A DNA stretch of 64,000 nt from Rhodococcus sp. 14-2483-1-2 (GCF_002259405.1 NZ_NPFW01000007.1:620001-684000), one strand, 5' to 3'; counted from the stretch's first letter, positions 7,591 to 17,110 are shown. Numbers and translations are program-made. Notes: a model not told the origin generated them from the sequence alone.

Positions 7591-8520
7591 ATGTTCAGAT
7601 TTCTGCGCCGACGGATCTACACCAGCCTGATCCCTCTGTTCGTCGTCCTGCTGGGCGTGTTCTTCCTCGCTCGTCTCACCGGCGACCCCACCAGCCTGTA
7701 CCTACCCGAGTCGGCCACCCAAGCGCAGCGCGAGGCGTTCCGTGCCACCAACGGCTTCGATCAGCCGGTGCTGACGCAGCTGATGGACTACTTCAAGGGC
7801 GTCGTCCAACTCGACTTCGGGCAGTCGCTCCGCACCGGTGAGGACGCGTCGGCGATGGCATTGCGCGCCTTCCCCGCAACGCTGCAGCTCGCCTTCGCGA
7901 CGATGTTCCTCGCCATCCTCGGTGCCGTGATCATCGGCTGCTGGGCTGCGTACCGACCGAACTCGTTGGCCGATCGCATCTCGAGCCTGCTGTCGATGAC
8001 GGCCGCGTCCATCCCTGACTTCTGGTTCGCCATCATGGGCGTCTACGTCTTCGCCATCGTGTTCGGCTGGCTGCCCACCTCGGGCGTGGACAGCGGAATG
8101 CTCTCGTGGGTGTTGCCGATCGCCACGCTGCTCATTCGACCCCTCGGCGTGCTGACTCAGGTGGTGCGTGGCGCGATGGTCTCGGCACTGTCGGCACCGT
8201 ACGTTCGGCTCGCGAGAAGCAAAGGGGCAGGCGATCTTCGGGTCGTCACCCACCATGCCCTGCGCAACGCCGCTGCACCGGCGCTCACGGTTGCAGGCGA
8301 CCTGATGGTCGGACTCGTCAACGGCGCGGTGGTCGTCGAGGCCATCTTCGGGTGGCCCGGCATCGGAAAGTTGATGATCGACGCCATCCTGCAGCGCGAC
8401 TTCGCCGTTCTGCAGGCGGCCGTGCTGTTGACGGCGGTGAGCATCTTCGTGCTCAACATCGTCATCGATGCCTGTTATGCATTGCTCGACGCCCGGGTTC
8501 GCGACAAGGTGAAGGTCTAG
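7591..8520 (+). CDS. Peptide-type ABC transporter permease (DppB-like)
   Basis: A 309-residue inner-membrane permease with about six transmembrane helices. The N-terminal helix carries the FLRRRIYTSLIPLFVVLLGVFFLARLTGDPT signature region of DppB/OppB proteins. The cytoplasmic EAA loop is seen as VRLARSKGAGDLRVVTHHALRNAAAPALT (about residues 205-232). It pairs with the following DppC-like permease to form the channel. It starts one base after the lipoprotein stop and is followed after nine bases by the next permease, so all are one operon. Confidence 0.93.
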   Translation: MFRFLRRRIYTSLIPLFVVLLGVFFLARLTGDPTSLYLPESATQAQREAFRATNGFDQPVLTQLMDYFKGVVQLDFGQSLRTGEDASAMALRAFPATLQLAFATMFLAILGAVIIGCWAAYRPNSLADRISSLLSMTAASIPDFWFAIMGVYVFAIVFGWLPTSGVDSGMLSWVLPIATLLIRPLGVLTQVVRGAMVSALSAPYVRLARSKGAGDLRVVTHHALRNAAAPALTVAGDLMVGLVNGAVVVEAIFGWPGIGKLMIDAILQRDFAVLQAAVLLTAVSIFVLNIVIDACYALLDARVRDKVKV

Positions 8521-8529
8521 GTAAGAAAC

Positions 8530-9516
8530 ATGTCACTCGACTTCGAAGCACCGAAAACGTCCGAACCCGAGGATGTTCCACCGCAGAGTCCGGTGGAAGC
8601 CCGCAAGGCGTCGGCCCCGCTGTGGAAGCTGCTCCTGCGCGACAGGGTCGCCACCGTCGCCGCCGCGATTCTGGTGCTGGTCTTCCTCACCGCGATCTTC
8701 GGCCCGATGTTGGTCGGTGACGCTGCTACCGATCAGGACCTCGACCGCTCGAACCTACCGCCGTTCACCCTCGACACCGGTTGGATGAACATCCTCGGCA
8801 CAGATCCGCTGGGGCGCAGCATGTTGGCCCGGTTGATCGTGGCCAGCAGAACCACATTGTCGGTGGCCATTCCGGCGGTGATCCTCTCGGCGATCATCGG
8901 CTCGTTCATCGGGATGTGGGCCGGCTTCCATCGCGGTTGGCGCGAGACCGCGGCGATGCGCGTCGCCGACGTCATCCTCAGCTTTCCGTCGCTGCTGATG
9001 GCCGTCGTGGTGCTCTACGTCTTCTCGCCCAGTGCCGCGAACATCGTTCTGGTCCTGACGGTCACGCGTATCCCCATCTACCTGCGTACCGCCCGCGCCG
9101 AGTCGGCCGAACTGCAGAGTCGATTGTTCGTGGATGCCGCCCGCACGTTCGGCGCGAAGAGCGGATCGGTGATCCGACGCCACGTGGCCCCGATTCTGCT
9201 GCCGACCCTGCTCACCGTCGCCACCCTGGACTTCTGCTTCGTCATTCTCGCCGAATCGTCACTGAGCTTCCTGGGCATCGGCATTCAGCCACCCGACGTC
9301 TCGTGGGGCCTGATGGTCTCGCAGGGCCGTACCTACCTGCAGACCGCCTGGTGGCTCTCCTTCTTCCCCGGCCTGGCCATCGTGCTGACGACCGTCTCGG
9401 CCACCGTCCTCGCCGCCTGGGCCCGCATCGCCACTGACCCGGCCCAGCGCTGGCGGCTCAATGTCCCCCGCTCCAAGCGGTCTCGCCTGCTCCCCGTACG
9501 AAAGGTCGTCTCATGA
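8530..9516 (+). CDS. Peptide-type ABC transporter permease (DppC-like)
   Basis: A 328-residue permease with the DppC layout. A cytoplasmic N-terminus is followed by the first membrane helix (VATVAAAILVLVFLTAIFGPML), an extracytoplasmic loop carrying the family motif NILGTDPLGRSMLARLI, and five further helices. The EAA loop reads FVDAARTFGAKSGSVIRRHVAP. Its TGA overlaps the ATG of the first ATPase gene. It is the channel partner of the DppB-like protein. Confidence 0.93.
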   Translation: MSLDFEAPKTSEPEDVPPQSPVEARKASAPLWKLLLRDRVATVAAAILVLVFLTAIFGPMLVGDAATDQDLDRSNLPPFTLDTGWMNILGTDPLGRSMLARLIVASRTTLSVAIPAVILSAIIGSFIGMWAGFHRGWRETAAMRVADVILSFPSLLMAVVVLYVFSPSAANIVLVLTVTRIPIYLRTARAESAELQSRLFVDAARTFGAKSGSVIRRHVAPILLPTLLTVATLDFCFVILAESSLSFLGIGIQPPDVSWGLMVSQGRTYLQTAWWLSFFPGLAIVLTTVSATVLAAWARIATDPAQRWRLNVPRSKRSRLLPVRKVVS

Positions 9517-10532
9517 GCGCACCGGCAACTGCACCTCGGCGTTCCGATACCGGCAGCATCGCTCTGGACGTCCGCGGGCTGACCGTCGATCTGCGGACAC
9601 CGTCGGGCGTCATTCGCGCCGTCGACAACGTCACCTTCAGCGCCCGCCGCGGTGAAACCCTGGCTCTGCTGGGTGAATCGGGCTGCGGCAAGTCGATGAC
9701 GGCACAGGCCATCGTCGGTCTGCTCGAGCCGATCGCCGACATCACCGGCGGTTCCGTCGAGTTGGGCGAGGTGGACCTGGTGACCGCCAAGACCAAGGTG
9801 CGACGCACCATCGCGGCCACCGAACTGGCCATCGTCTTCCAGGATGCACTGACGGCACTCAATCCCGTCTACACCGTGGGAACTCAACTGGCCGAGCCGT
9901 TTCGGATCCACCGGGGCATGTCGGCCAAACAGGCACGCGTCGAGGCGATCACACTCATGGCCCGCGTCGGCATTCCCGAGCCCGAATCGCGCGCCGACTC
10001 CTACCCGCATCAGTTCTCCGGTGGCATGCGTCAGCGACTGCTGATCGCGATGGCCGTGGCCCTGAGTCCGTCGGTACTGCTGGCCGACGAACCCACCACC
10101 GCGCTCGACGTGACGGTCCAGGCGCAGATCATGGCTCTGCTGAAGGAACTGCGCACCGAGCACGACATGGCCGTCGTCCTGATCACCCACGATCTCGCCC
10201 TGGTGGCAGAGGAAGCCGACCGGGTCGCGATCATGTACGCGGGCAACGTCGTCGAGACCGGACCGGTGTCCGAGGTGTTCGGCAAACCGCGCCACCCGTA
10301 CACCAAGGGACTGCTCGACTCGGTCCCTGTACACGCCGTCCGCGGTGAGGATCTGAAGTCGATCGGCGGCACCCCGCCGGATCTCCATTCGATTCCCGAC
10401 GGGTGCGTCTATCAGGCCCGTTGCCCCATCGCCCGCGACATCTGCGTCAGCACACGCCCTCCGCTCGAATCCGTCGGCGACGGCCGGATGTCGGCGTGCC
10501 ACTTCCCGAACGAGGTATCCAGCCATGTCTGA
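9513..10532 (+). CDS. Peptide-type ABC transporter ATPase (DppD-like)
   Basis: A 339-residue ATP-binding subunit. Walker A is LLGESGCGKSMT (about residues 52-63), the signature is QFSGGMRQRLLIAMA, Walker B is VLLADEPTTALDVT and the switch histidine is in VLITHDLA. The C-terminal oligopeptide-transporter extension carries cysteines (CVYQARCPIARDIC) that bind a 4Fe-4S cluster in some relatives. The gene overlaps the upstream permease by ATGA and the next ATPase by eight bases. It energises import together with the DppF-like partner. Confidence 0.94.
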   Translation: MSAPATAPRRSDTGSIALDVRGLTVDLRTPSGVIRAVDNVTFSARRGETLALLGESGCGKSMTAQAIVGLLEPIADITGGSVELGEVDLVTAKTKVRRTIAATELAIVFQDALTALNPVYTVGTQLAEPFRIHRGMSAKQARVEAITLMARVGIPEPESRADSYPHQFSGGMRQRLLIAMAVALSPSVLLADEPTTALDVTVQAQIMALLKELRTEHDMAVVLITHDLALVAEEADRVAIMYAGNVVETGPVSEVFGKPRHPYTKGLLDSVPVHAVRGEDLKSIGGTPPDLHSIPDGCVYQARCPIARDICVSTRPPLESVGDGRMSACHFPNEVSSHV

Positions 10533-11520
10533 ACAACTGTTGACCGTGCGCGGACTGAACAAGACCTTCGACGTCGGCCGGGGCAAGCTCCGCGCCCTCG
10601 ACGCCATCGACCTGGATCTGCGACGCGGCGAGACCCTCGGCTTGGTGGGTGAATCCGGCTGCGGCAAGTCCACTCTCGCGCGCACGCTGATGATGCTCGA
10701 ACGACCCGACTCGGGCACCGTGGCCTTCGACGGCATCGATCCGTTCGCCCTGCGCGGCAAGGAACTCCTCGCGTGGCGTCGACGAGTACAGATGGTGTTC
10801 CAGGACCCGTACGGTTCGCTGAACTCGCGGATGACGGCAGGTGACATCATCGGCGAGCCGTGGCGAACTCACAAAGGCCTGTACAAGACTCGCCGCGATC
10901 GCTCCGCACGAGTGCGTGAGCTGTTGCATCTGGTGGGCCTGCGACCAAGCGACGAGAACCGATTCCCGCAAGAGTTCTCCGGCGGTCAACGCCAGCGCCT
11001 CGGCATCGCGCGGGCCCTGGCGTTGAACCCCGACGTGATCATCTGCGACGAGCCGGTCTCGGCACTCGATCTCTCGGTCCAGGCGCAGGTGCTCAACCTG
11101 CTCAACGACCTGCAGAAGCAACTCGGCATCTCGTACGTGTTCATCTCGCACGATCTGTCGGTCGTCCGACACGTCGCCGACCGCGTCGCGGTGATGTACC
11201 TGGGCCGCATCGTCGAATCCGGCGCTACCGAAGCCGTGTTCGAGCGTCCCGCGCACCCGTACACCGCGGCGCTGATGTCGGCCGCACCCACACTCGACGC
11301 GTCGAACCGCGGGACGAAGATCCTGCTGAAGGGCGAGGTACCGTCGCCGCTGAATCCGCCGTCGGGATGCCGGTTCCGCACACGCTGCTGGAAAGCGACC
11401 GAACTGTGCGCCAGTGAGGCACCCCCGGTGGCGCTCGACGCCGACGAGGCCGATCACATCGCCGAATGCCACTATCCGCTCGCCGCAGGCAATCTCGGCC
11501 TCGTCGCTGCCGGGACGTGA
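10525..11520 (+). CDS. Peptide-type ABC transporter ATPase (DppF-like)
   Basis: A 331-residue ATPase. Walker A is LVGESGCGKSTLARTL, the Q-loop is QMVFQDPYGSLNSRMT, the signature is EFSGGQRQRLGIARAL, Walker B is VIICDEPVSALDLS and the switch is ISHDLSVVRH. The C-terminal extension holds the cysteines seen in OppF-type subunits (CRFRTRCWKATELC). It forms the heterodimeric motor with the preceding DppD-like subunit. Its stop shares a base with the start of the downstream TauE/SafE gene (TGATG), tying that membrane protein to the operon. Confidence 0.94.
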   Translation: MSEQLLTVRGLNKTFDVGRGKLRALDAIDLDLRRGETLGLVGESGCGKSTLARTLMMLERPDSGTVAFDGIDPFALRGKELLAWRRRVQMVFQDPYGSLNSRMTAGDIIGEPWRTHKGLYKTRRDRSARVRELLHLVGLRPSDENRFPQEFSGGQRQRLGIARALALNPDVIICDEPVSALDLSVQAQVLNLLNDLQKQLGISYVFISHDLSVVRHVADRVAVMYLGRIVESGATEAVFERPAHPYTAALMSAAPTLDASNRGTKILLKGEVPSPLNPPSGCRFRTRCWKATELCASEAPPVALDADEADHIAECHYPLAAGNLGLVAAGT

Positions 11521-12257
11521 TGGCGACAGACCTGAGCGTCACCGGATTCGTCGTCGTCGCGCTTACCATCTTCTTCGCGTCGGCGATGCAGGCGTCCATC
11601 GGATTCGGCATGGGCATGCTCGCCGCGCCCATCGTGGCCATCGTCGACCCCGGACTCATCCCAGCGACGCTGATCATGCTCGCCGTGGTCGTCAGTGTGC
11701 TCGTCCTGGTTCGTGATCGCACTGCCCTCGACCTCTCGGGCGCGGGGTGGGCGCTGGCCGGTCGCCTACCCGGATCGGCGGTGGGCGCACTGCTGCTCGT
11801 GCTGTTGCCCGAGCGCGGCCTGGCCATCCTGCTCGCGCTGGTGGTGCTGAGCGGCGTCGCCTTGACGTCCTTCGGTTGGGTCCCGTTGCCGCACAGACGA
11901 AACCTGGTGGTGGCCGGGGCCGCGTCGGGAATTCTGGGAACGGCCACCTCCATCGGCGGACCGCCGATGGCCCTGGTGTGGCAACGCAACACCGGAGCCG
12001 AACTGCGCAGCACCATGAGCTGCTTCTTCCTCGTCGGATCACTCATCTCGCTGGCGGTACTGGCGGTGGCCGGCGCAGTGGACGCCCATACTGCGACGCT
12101 GTTTGTGTTCCTGGCCCCGGCGACAGTTCTCGGTTTCCTGCTCTCTCGCGTGGTCAATCGTGTTCTCGATCGTCGACGCCTGCGCATCACCGCGATCGGT
12201 GTCTCCGCAGCCGGCGCACTCGTTCTCGTCGCCCAGCAGGTACTCGCTCTGATGTGA
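11520..12257 (+). CDS. TauE/SafE (TSUP) family membrane transporter
   Basis: A 245-residue integral membrane protein with about eight hydrophobic helices and the repeat-like family features: FFASAMQASIGFGMGMLAAPIVAIVDPGLIP early and ATSIGGPPMALVWQ in the middle. TSUP proteins export or import small sulfur-containing or organic anions such as sulfite, taurine products and sulfoacetate. The ATG overlaps the stop of the DppF-like ATPase by TGATG, so it is coupled to the peptide importer. The context suggests that it exports a product or counter-ion arising from the imported compound, but that is only inference. Confidence 0.85.
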   Translation: MATDLSVTGFVVVALTIFFASAMQASIGFGMGMLAAPIVAIVDPGLIPATLIMLAVVVSVLVLVRDRTALDLSGAGWALAGRLPGSAVGALLLVLLPERGLAILLALVVLSGVALTSFGWVPLPHRRNLVVAGAASGILGTATSIGGPPMALVWQRNTGAELRSTMSCFFLVGSLISLAVLAVAGAVDAHTATLFVFLAPATVLGFLLSRVVNRVLDRRRLRITAIGVSAAGALVLVAQQVLALM

Positions 12258-12297
12258 GGGCCGTGTCACGTGTTGCATCGGCTCCAGTGGGTAGTCG

Positions 12298-13377
12298 GTG
12301 CGGATGACTACGAACACCACGCGCGCGCTGATCGTCGGTGCCACCGGTATTTCCGGCCAGGCCCTGTGCCACGCAGCACTCGATGCAGGCTGGACCACCT
12401 ACGGACTGAGTCGCAGCGGAAGTACCCCCGTCGACGGCGTCGTGCCGGTGGCCGCGGACCTGCTCGATCCGGCCTCGCTCGAGAAGGCTCTGAAGGACGT
12501 TCGCCCCGAGGTCGTGTTCTTCACCGCATGGATGAAGAAGGACTCCGAGCAGGAGAACATCGAGGTCAACTCGGCGACCCTACGCAATGTGCTGAATGTT
12601 CTCGGGCCCCTCGAGTCGGTGAAGCACGTCGCGCTGATGACCGGCCTCAAGCACTACCTCGGACCGTTCGATGCCTACGGTGAGTCAGTGATGGCCGAGA
12701 CGCCGTTCCACGAGACCGAGGATCGCCTCGACACCCCGAACTTCTACTACGCGCAGGAAGACGAACTGTTCGCCGGTGCCGAGAAGTTCGGATTCGGTTG
12801 GAGCGTGCACCGCGCCCACACCATCTCCGGCTTCGCGGTCGGCAACGCGATGAACATGATGCTGACGCTGTCCGTGTACGCGTCGATCTGCAAGGAACTC
12901 GGTGAGAAGTTCGTCTTCCCCGGCTCCGAAACGCAGTGGAACGGGCTCACCGACCTCACCGACGCCGACCTGCTTGCCGAGCAGATGGTCTGGGCCGCAA
13001 CCGATGACAATGCGCACAACGAGGCCTTCAACATCGCCAACGGTGACGTGTTCCGTTGGCGCTGGCTGTGGCCCCAGTTCGCCGCGCACTTCGGCGTGGA
13101 GCCCGAGGGCTTCGACACCGAACCGCGTCCCCTCGAACCCCGCATGTCCGACGCGGCTGCCGCGTGGAAGCGCATCGCGGAGAAGCACGATCTGGTGGAG
13201 AGCGATGTCTCCCGTCTGGCGTCGTGGTGGCACACCGACGGCGACCTCGGCCGCGACATGGAATGCCTGACCGACATGAACAAGTCCAAGAAGGCAGGCT
13301 TCCTCGGCTTCCGGTCCACGCCGGATGCCATCGCCTCGGTGATTCAGCGCTACCGAGACGCTCGCCTGATTCCCTAG
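12298..13377 (+). CDS. PRISE-family (progesterone 5-beta-reductase/iridoid synthase-like) reductase
   Basis: A 359-residue atypical short-chain dehydrogenase. The N-terminal NADPH fold has ALIVGATGISGQALCHAAL (residues 10-29) in place of the classical SDR glycine motif. The family-defining lysine is in MTGLKHYLGPF (K118) and the active-site tyrosine in PNFYYAQEDELF (Y150/Y151). These motifs are those of PRISE enzymes, which reduce activated C=C bonds of enones. The true substrate in bacteria is usually unknown. The start may be the GTG at 12298 or the ATG at 12304. It follows the ABC/TSUP operon after 40 bases in the same direction and may belong to it. A strong hairpin follows the stop. Confidence 0.85.
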   Translation: MRMTTNTTRALIVGATGISGQALCHAALDAGWTTYGLSRSGSTPVDGVVPVAADLLDPASLEKALKDVRPEVVFFTAWMKKDSEQENIEVNSATLRNVLNVLGPLESVKHVALMTGLKHYLGPFDAYGESVMAETPFHETEDRLDTPNFYYAQEDELFAGAEKFGFGWSVHRAHTISGFAVGNAMNMMLTLSVYASICKELGEKFVFPGSETQWNGLTDLTDADLLAEQMVWAATDDNAHNEAFNIANGDVFRWRWLWPQFAAHFGVEPEGFDTEPRPLEPRMSDAAAAWKRIAEKHDLVESDVSRLASWWHTDGDLGRDMECLTDMNKSKKAGFLGFRSTPDAIASVIQRYRDARLIP

Positions 13378-13467
13378 TGAGCGGCTGCGCCGCACGTGCG
13401 CACGGAGCCTGCGGTCGTTCCGCAGGCTCCACTCCTAACTCGACCTCTGCTACGAGGTTCCGCTCAC
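13377..13467. repeat. Dispersed intergenic palindromic repeat, copy A
   Basis: The element starts GTGAGCGG (13377-13384) and ends CCGCTCAC (13460-13467), so its ends are inverted repeats. Its tail TACGAGGTTCCGCTCAC nearly matches the tail of a second element at 31969-32040 (TACGAAGTTCCGCTCAC). An inner block (GCAGGCTCCACTCCT, 13422-13436) is present in that element in the opposite orientation. It fills the gap between two convergent genes and covers both stop codons. Confidence 0.65.
13404..13430. terminator. Strong bidirectional hairpin after PRISE reductase and xylulokinase genes
   Basis: GGAGCCTGCGG (13404-13414) pairs perfectly with CCGCAGGCTCC (13420-13430) across a five-base loop. It is an 11-bp GC-rich stem between convergent genes, embedded in the repeat element at 13377-13467. 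Confidence 0.7.
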
Positions 13468-14882
13468 CTGGGGGCGGCGCCCTCGGTCAGATCCCGCACC
13501 TCGGCGTAGCGTTCTCGCACCGCCGGGGTCGGGTCTGCCTCGTATGTCTTCGACGCGGCCTGCGCCCAGGTCGGCGGCTCAACGGTCCCGGCCAACGTCC
13601 ATGCAGCCTGGCGCGCGGCACCGTCGGCGACGTATTCACCCGGCTCGGGCACGATCACCGGGACCCCGAGAATGGCCGGGGCCAGCTCCCGCACCGCAGC
13701 CGATTTCGCGCCGCCGCCGATGAGCAGCACCCGCTTCGTCTCCACCCCCTGTGCACGCAGGTGATCGATGCCGTCGGCCAAGCCGCACAGCAGTCCCTCG
13801 ATTGCCGCGCGCGCCAGGTGACCGGGCGTCGAATTGTTCAGTCTCAGGCCGTGAATCGCACCGGATGCATCGGGGCGGTTGGGGGTGCGCTCACCTTCGA
13901 GATACGGCACCAACACCAGACCTTCGCTGGTAGTCGACAGCGCCAATCGAGACAGTTCGTCATGATCGACGCCCAGTAGACGCGCCGTGGCATCGAGCAC
14001 CCGGGCAGCGTTGAGCGTGCACACCAACGGCAACTGACGGCCGGTGGCGTCGGCGAATCCGGCGACGAGACCCGAACCGTCGGCTGCCGCAACCGAGGTC
14101 ACCGCCGATACGACGCCGGAGGTCCCCACCGAGACCACCACGTCACCGGGCTGGGCATCGAGAGCAAGGGCCGCGGCGGCATTGTCTCCGGTCCCCGGCC
14201 CGATGAGGGCCCCGCTCGGTGTGCGGCCGATGGTCTCGTTCGGTGCGGCGACCCGCGGAAGCTGCGGGTTACGCCCTCGAAAACCGAACTGCAACAGGTC
14301 GGTTCGATACTCGTTCGACGCGGCGGAGAAGTATCCGGTGCCACTGGCGTCGCCTCGATCGGTGGCCAGAGCGTCGAGCCCCGATGCCCCGCCGAGCTGC
14401 CAACTGAGCCAATCGTGTGGAAGGCACACCGCCGCAGTGCGATCGGCGTTCTCCGGCTCGTGGTCGGCGAGCCATCGCAACTTGGCGACGGTGATCGAGG
14501 CCAATGGAACCACTCCGACGGCGTCGGCCCAGGCCTGCCCGCCGTCGACGCCGGTCTCCTTCCCCAACTCCGACACCAAGTCCGTCGCGGCCTGCGCCGA
14601 CCGAGTGTCGTTCCACAACAGCGCTTTACGGACCACGGATCCCGCGTCGTCGAGGCACACCATGCCGTGCTGCTGCGCGCCGACCGACACCGCGTCCACG
14701 TCGTCGAGTCCGCCTGCTGCTGCCACCGCCTCGTCGAGCGCGTCTTTCCATCGCTGCGGGTCGACCTCGGTACCGTCGGGATGGGCGGCTCGCCCCTGGC
14801 GCACCAACTCTCCCGATTCGGCGTCCCGAACGAAGACTTTGCACGATTGGGTGGAGGAGTCGATCCCTGCAACGAGAGCCAC
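13464..14882 (-). CDS. xylB: Xylulokinase (FGGY carbohydrate kinase)
   Basis: A 472-residue FGGY-type sugar kinase that phosphorylates D-xylulose or a close ketose with ATP. The N-terminal domain begins [16 protein letters not shown] (phosphate loop). The sugar-site segment is [15 protein letters not shown] and [12 protein letters not shown], and the C-terminal ATPase fold carries [12 protein letters not shown] and LLIGGGAKS. These are xylulokinase-like motifs. No xylose isomerase, transporter or arabitol dehydrogenase lies next to it, so it stands alone. Its stop is inside the repeat element. It sits 39 bases from the SulP gene on the same strand and may be transcribed from that gene. Confidence 0.86.
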   Translation of the reverse strand: MALVAGIDSSTQSCKVFVRDAESGELVRQGRAAHPDGTEVDPQRWKDALDEAVAAAGGLDDVDAVSVGAQQHGMVCLDDAGSVVRKALLWNDTRSAQAATDLVSELGKETGVDGGQAWADAVGVVPLASITVAKLRWLADHEPENADRTAAVCLPHDWLSWQLGGASGLDALATDRGDASGTGYFSAASNEYRTDLLQFGFRGRNPQLPRVAAPNETIGRTPSGALIGPGTGDNAAAALALDAQPGDVVVSVGTSGVVSAVTSVAAADGSGLVAGFADATGRQLPLVCTLNAARVLDATARLLGVDHDELSRLALSTTSEGLVLVPYLEGERTPNRPDASGAIHGLRLNNSTPGHLARAAIEGLLCGLADGIDHLRAQGVETKRVLLIGGGAKSAAVRELAPAILGVPVIVPEPGEYVADGAARQAAWTLAGTVEPPTWAQAASKTYEADPTPAVRERYAEVRDLTEGAAPR

Positions 14883-14921
14883 GATGAGCCGGTCCTTTCC
14901 TACGCAAGTGTGACTTGGACC

Positions 14922-16619
14922 CTACCCGCGAGGCGCGGTTGCCTCGGTCACCAGCGTGCGCGCGTAGGCGATGGCCTGCGGCGTGGTCTCGAAAACACGG
15001 CGCGCTTCGTCGTCCTTGGTGGTGAACACCCCCAGCGCCGTCAGCGGACGCAGGTGTTCGGGTTTGGCCGCGGAGATGAGGACGGTGATGCGGCGGTGTT
15101 CGAGTTCGGTGATCGTGTCCTTGAGGACGATGGCTCCGGTGGCATCGATGGTGGTCACCCGCGACATGCGCAGGATCACCACTTTCACGTCCGACACGTC
15201 GGCGAGCTCGAGCAGAAAGCTGTGCGCGGCTCCGAAGAACAGTGCGCCGTCGATCCGGTAGGCGACGATGTGCTCGCGCAGCAGGTCTTGTTCTTCCTTC
15301 GAGACCGCGTCGAGTGCATCGAGGGGCACCTGCTCGACGGTGGCCGATCGCGCGACGGCGCGCAGTGCCAGCACCGCAGCGAACCCGACGCCGACCGCCA
15401 CCGCCGTCACCAGGTCGAAAACGACCGTGACGAGAAAGGTCGACAACATCACCACGGTGTCCCCACGACCGGCGCGGGAAATTGCTCGGATGGACGCGGT
15501 TTCGACCATGCGCACCGTCGTCGCCAGGAGCACCCCGGCGAGGGCTGCGAGTGGAATGTCAGCCACCAGACCCGCGGCGGAATACATGATCGCGGCGAGG
15601 ATCACGGCATGGGTGAGCGCGGCGAGCCTGGTGCGTGCTCCGGATCTGACGTTGACGGCAGTGCGGGCGATGGCACCGGTGGCGGGGATACCGCCGAACA
15701 ACGGTGCGGCGATGTTCGCCAGCCCTTGCCCGAACAGTTCACGGTCGGGATTGTGCCGCGCGCCGACGCCCATCGAGTCCGCCGCGGTCGCGGACAGCAA
15801 CGATTCCAGGGCAGCCAGGGCAGCGACGGCGAACGCCGGTGCCAACAACGCCGTCACGTCACCGAGGTGGAAGAAGCTCAGGCTCGGAGCGGACAACGAC
15901 GACGGAATCGTGCCGATCCGGGCGATGTCGAGATCGAACAGTTGGGTGACCACCGTTGCTCCCGCGACCGCAACCAGAGAGAACGGTACTTTCGGAGCCA
16001 GGCGGCCACCGACGAGCATGACGATCGCGACCGTGACGGCCACGGTGGGCGTCAGAATGCTCGCGTGCGAGACGAACGAGCGCACCGCGTCGAACGCGGA
16101 CTGCCACACCTTGTCACCCTCGGCGTCGGTGATACCCAGGGCCGACGGAACCTGTTGCAGCGCAATGACGACGGCGATGCCGGCGGTGAACCCTTCGATG
16201 ACGGGCGCCGGCATGTACCGGACGGCTCGACCGACTCCGGCGACGGCGAGCGCGAGCAGGATCACCCCGGCCATCAGGCCGACGGCGAGCACTCCGGTCG
16301 GCCCGTATTCGGCGACGATCGGCACGAGCACCACCGTCATGGCACCGGTCGGACCGGACACCTGGAACCGCGATCCGCCGAATACTGCGGCCACGACTCC
16401 CGCGATGATCGCCGTGGTCAAGCCGGCCGCCGCACCCAGGCCGGTACTGACGCCGAAGCCGAGCGCCAGAGGCAGCGCGACCAGGGCCACGATCAGGCCG
16501 GCCAGCAGATCCGCACCGGGCGCGCGGAGGGCGGGTTTCCACTCGCTCCACCTGGGCAGGAGCGCTGTCACAGCCCTCACGGCGTCGGTCTTACGGGCGG
16601 GTTTCGTCGGTTCGGACAT
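14922..16619 (-). CDS. SulP-family anion transporter with STAS domain (ArsR-linked)
   Basis: A 565-residue SulP transporter. The membrane core spans about residues 35-420 (LLAGLIVALVALPLALGFGVSTGLGAAAGL, then SGPTGAMTVVLVPIV), followed by a STAS domain (about 440-545) with TTIDATGAIVLKDTI. It is longer than and distinct from the SulP protein near the left edge. Members act as bicarbonate or sulfate carriers. A TTGC-N8-GCAA palindrome 39 bases upstream of the ATG matches one upstream of the neighbouring arsR gene, so this gene is probably repressed by that ArsR protein. Confidence 0.9.
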   Translation of the reverse strand: MSEPTKPARKTDAVRAVTALLPRWSEWKPALRAPGADLLAGLIVALVALPLALGFGVSTGLGAAAGLTTAIIAGVVAAVFGGSRFQVSGPTGAMTVVLVPIVAEYGPTGVLAVGLMAGVILLALAVAGVGRAVRYMPAPVIEGFTAGIAVVIALQQVPSALGITDAEGDKVWQSAFDAVRSFVSHASILTPTVAVTVAIVMLVGGRLAPKVPFSLVAVAGATVVTQLFDLDIARIGTIPSSLSAPSLSFFHLGDVTALLAPAFAVAALAALESLLSATAADSMGVGARHNPDRELFGQGLANIAAPLFGGIPATGAIARTAVNVRSGARTRLAALTHAVILAAIMYSAAGLVADIPLAALAGVLLATTVRMVETASIRAISRAGRGDTVVMLSTFLVTVVFDLVTAVAVGVGFAAVLALRAVARSATVEQVPLDALDAVSKEEQDLLREHIVAYRIDGALFFGAAHSFLLELADVSDVKVVILRMSRVTTIDATGAIVLKDTITELEHRRITVLISAAKPEHLRPLTALGVFTTKDDEARRVFETTPQAIAYARTLVTEATAPRG

Positions 16620-16657
16620 GTGACGCTTTCTGAGAACTCATCGATCCTGGTCGAGCT

Positions 16658-16677
16658 ACTTGCTAAGTTTAGCAAGT
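16658..16677. promoter_or_regulatory. ArsR-type operator upstream of SulP
   Basis: A perfect 9-2-9 palindrome, ACTTGCTAAGTTTAGCAAGT. On the minus strand it contains TGCTAAACT, an extended -10 element (TGNTANNNT), so a bound repressor would cover the promoter of the SulP gene that starts at 16619. Confidence 0.75.
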
Positions 16678-16727
16678 AATGAATCAGGTGAACAGCGACG
16701 TGAGCCAGACCATCCCGAGCCGTCGAG

Positions 16728-17072
16728 TCAGGCGCGCGCTCCGGACTCGCCTTCGAGCAGCTCGGCCTGGTTGGCCACCACTCCCGTGAGTATTTCCCGC
16801 GCAACGACCAACAGGTCGGCCACCTTCGGCGACGTCAATGTGTAGGACACCGACAGGCCTTCCCGGGTGCCTTCGATGAGACCGGCGCGCCGCAGGATGG
16901 ACAACTGCTGAGACAGATTGGCCGGCTCGATGCCGATTTCCGGCAGCATCTCGGACACGGCGTGCTCGCGCTCGCTCAGCAACTCCAGCACCCGAATACG
17001 GGCGGGATGCGCCAACGTCTTGAAGAAGTCGGCTTTCATTCTGTAGAGCGGCCGGCTCGAATCCGTGGCCAT
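16728..17072 (-). CDS. ArsR-family transcriptional repressor
   Basis: A 114-residue winged-helix repressor. The fold runs FFKTLAHPARIRVLELLSEREHAVSEML, then the recognition helix EPANLSQQLSILRRAGLI and the wing EGTREGLSVSYTL. It has no cysteine at all, so it lacks the metal-thiolate site of classical ArsR or CadC and must sense something else. The ATG at 17072 is chosen because GGGAGGA lies four bases upstream; a weaker start is six codons earlier. It lies just upstream of the SulP gene on the same strand, and both genes carry matching palindromic operators. Confidence 0.85.
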   Translation of the reverse strand: MATDSSRPLYRMKADFFKTLAHPARIRVLELLSEREHAVSEMLPEIGIEPANLSQQLSILRRAGLIEGTREGLSVSYTLTSPKVADLLVVAREILTGVVANQAELLEGESGARA

Positions 17073-17110
17073 GAAGTCCTCCCGTGGCACCCACCACCGC
17101 GCAGCAGGCT

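Noticed and set aside
9333-10850. A 505-codon minus-strand open frame opposite the ABC ATPase genes
   Set aside because: It is the antisense shadow of two ATPases with intact motifs. It has no ribosome site and no recognisable domain.
14415-16679. A 754-codon plus-strand open frame across xylulokinase and the second SulP gene
   Set aside because: It is antisense to two well-supported genes. Its product is rich in Arg, His, Gly and Asp with no domain, which is typical of a GC-skew shadow.
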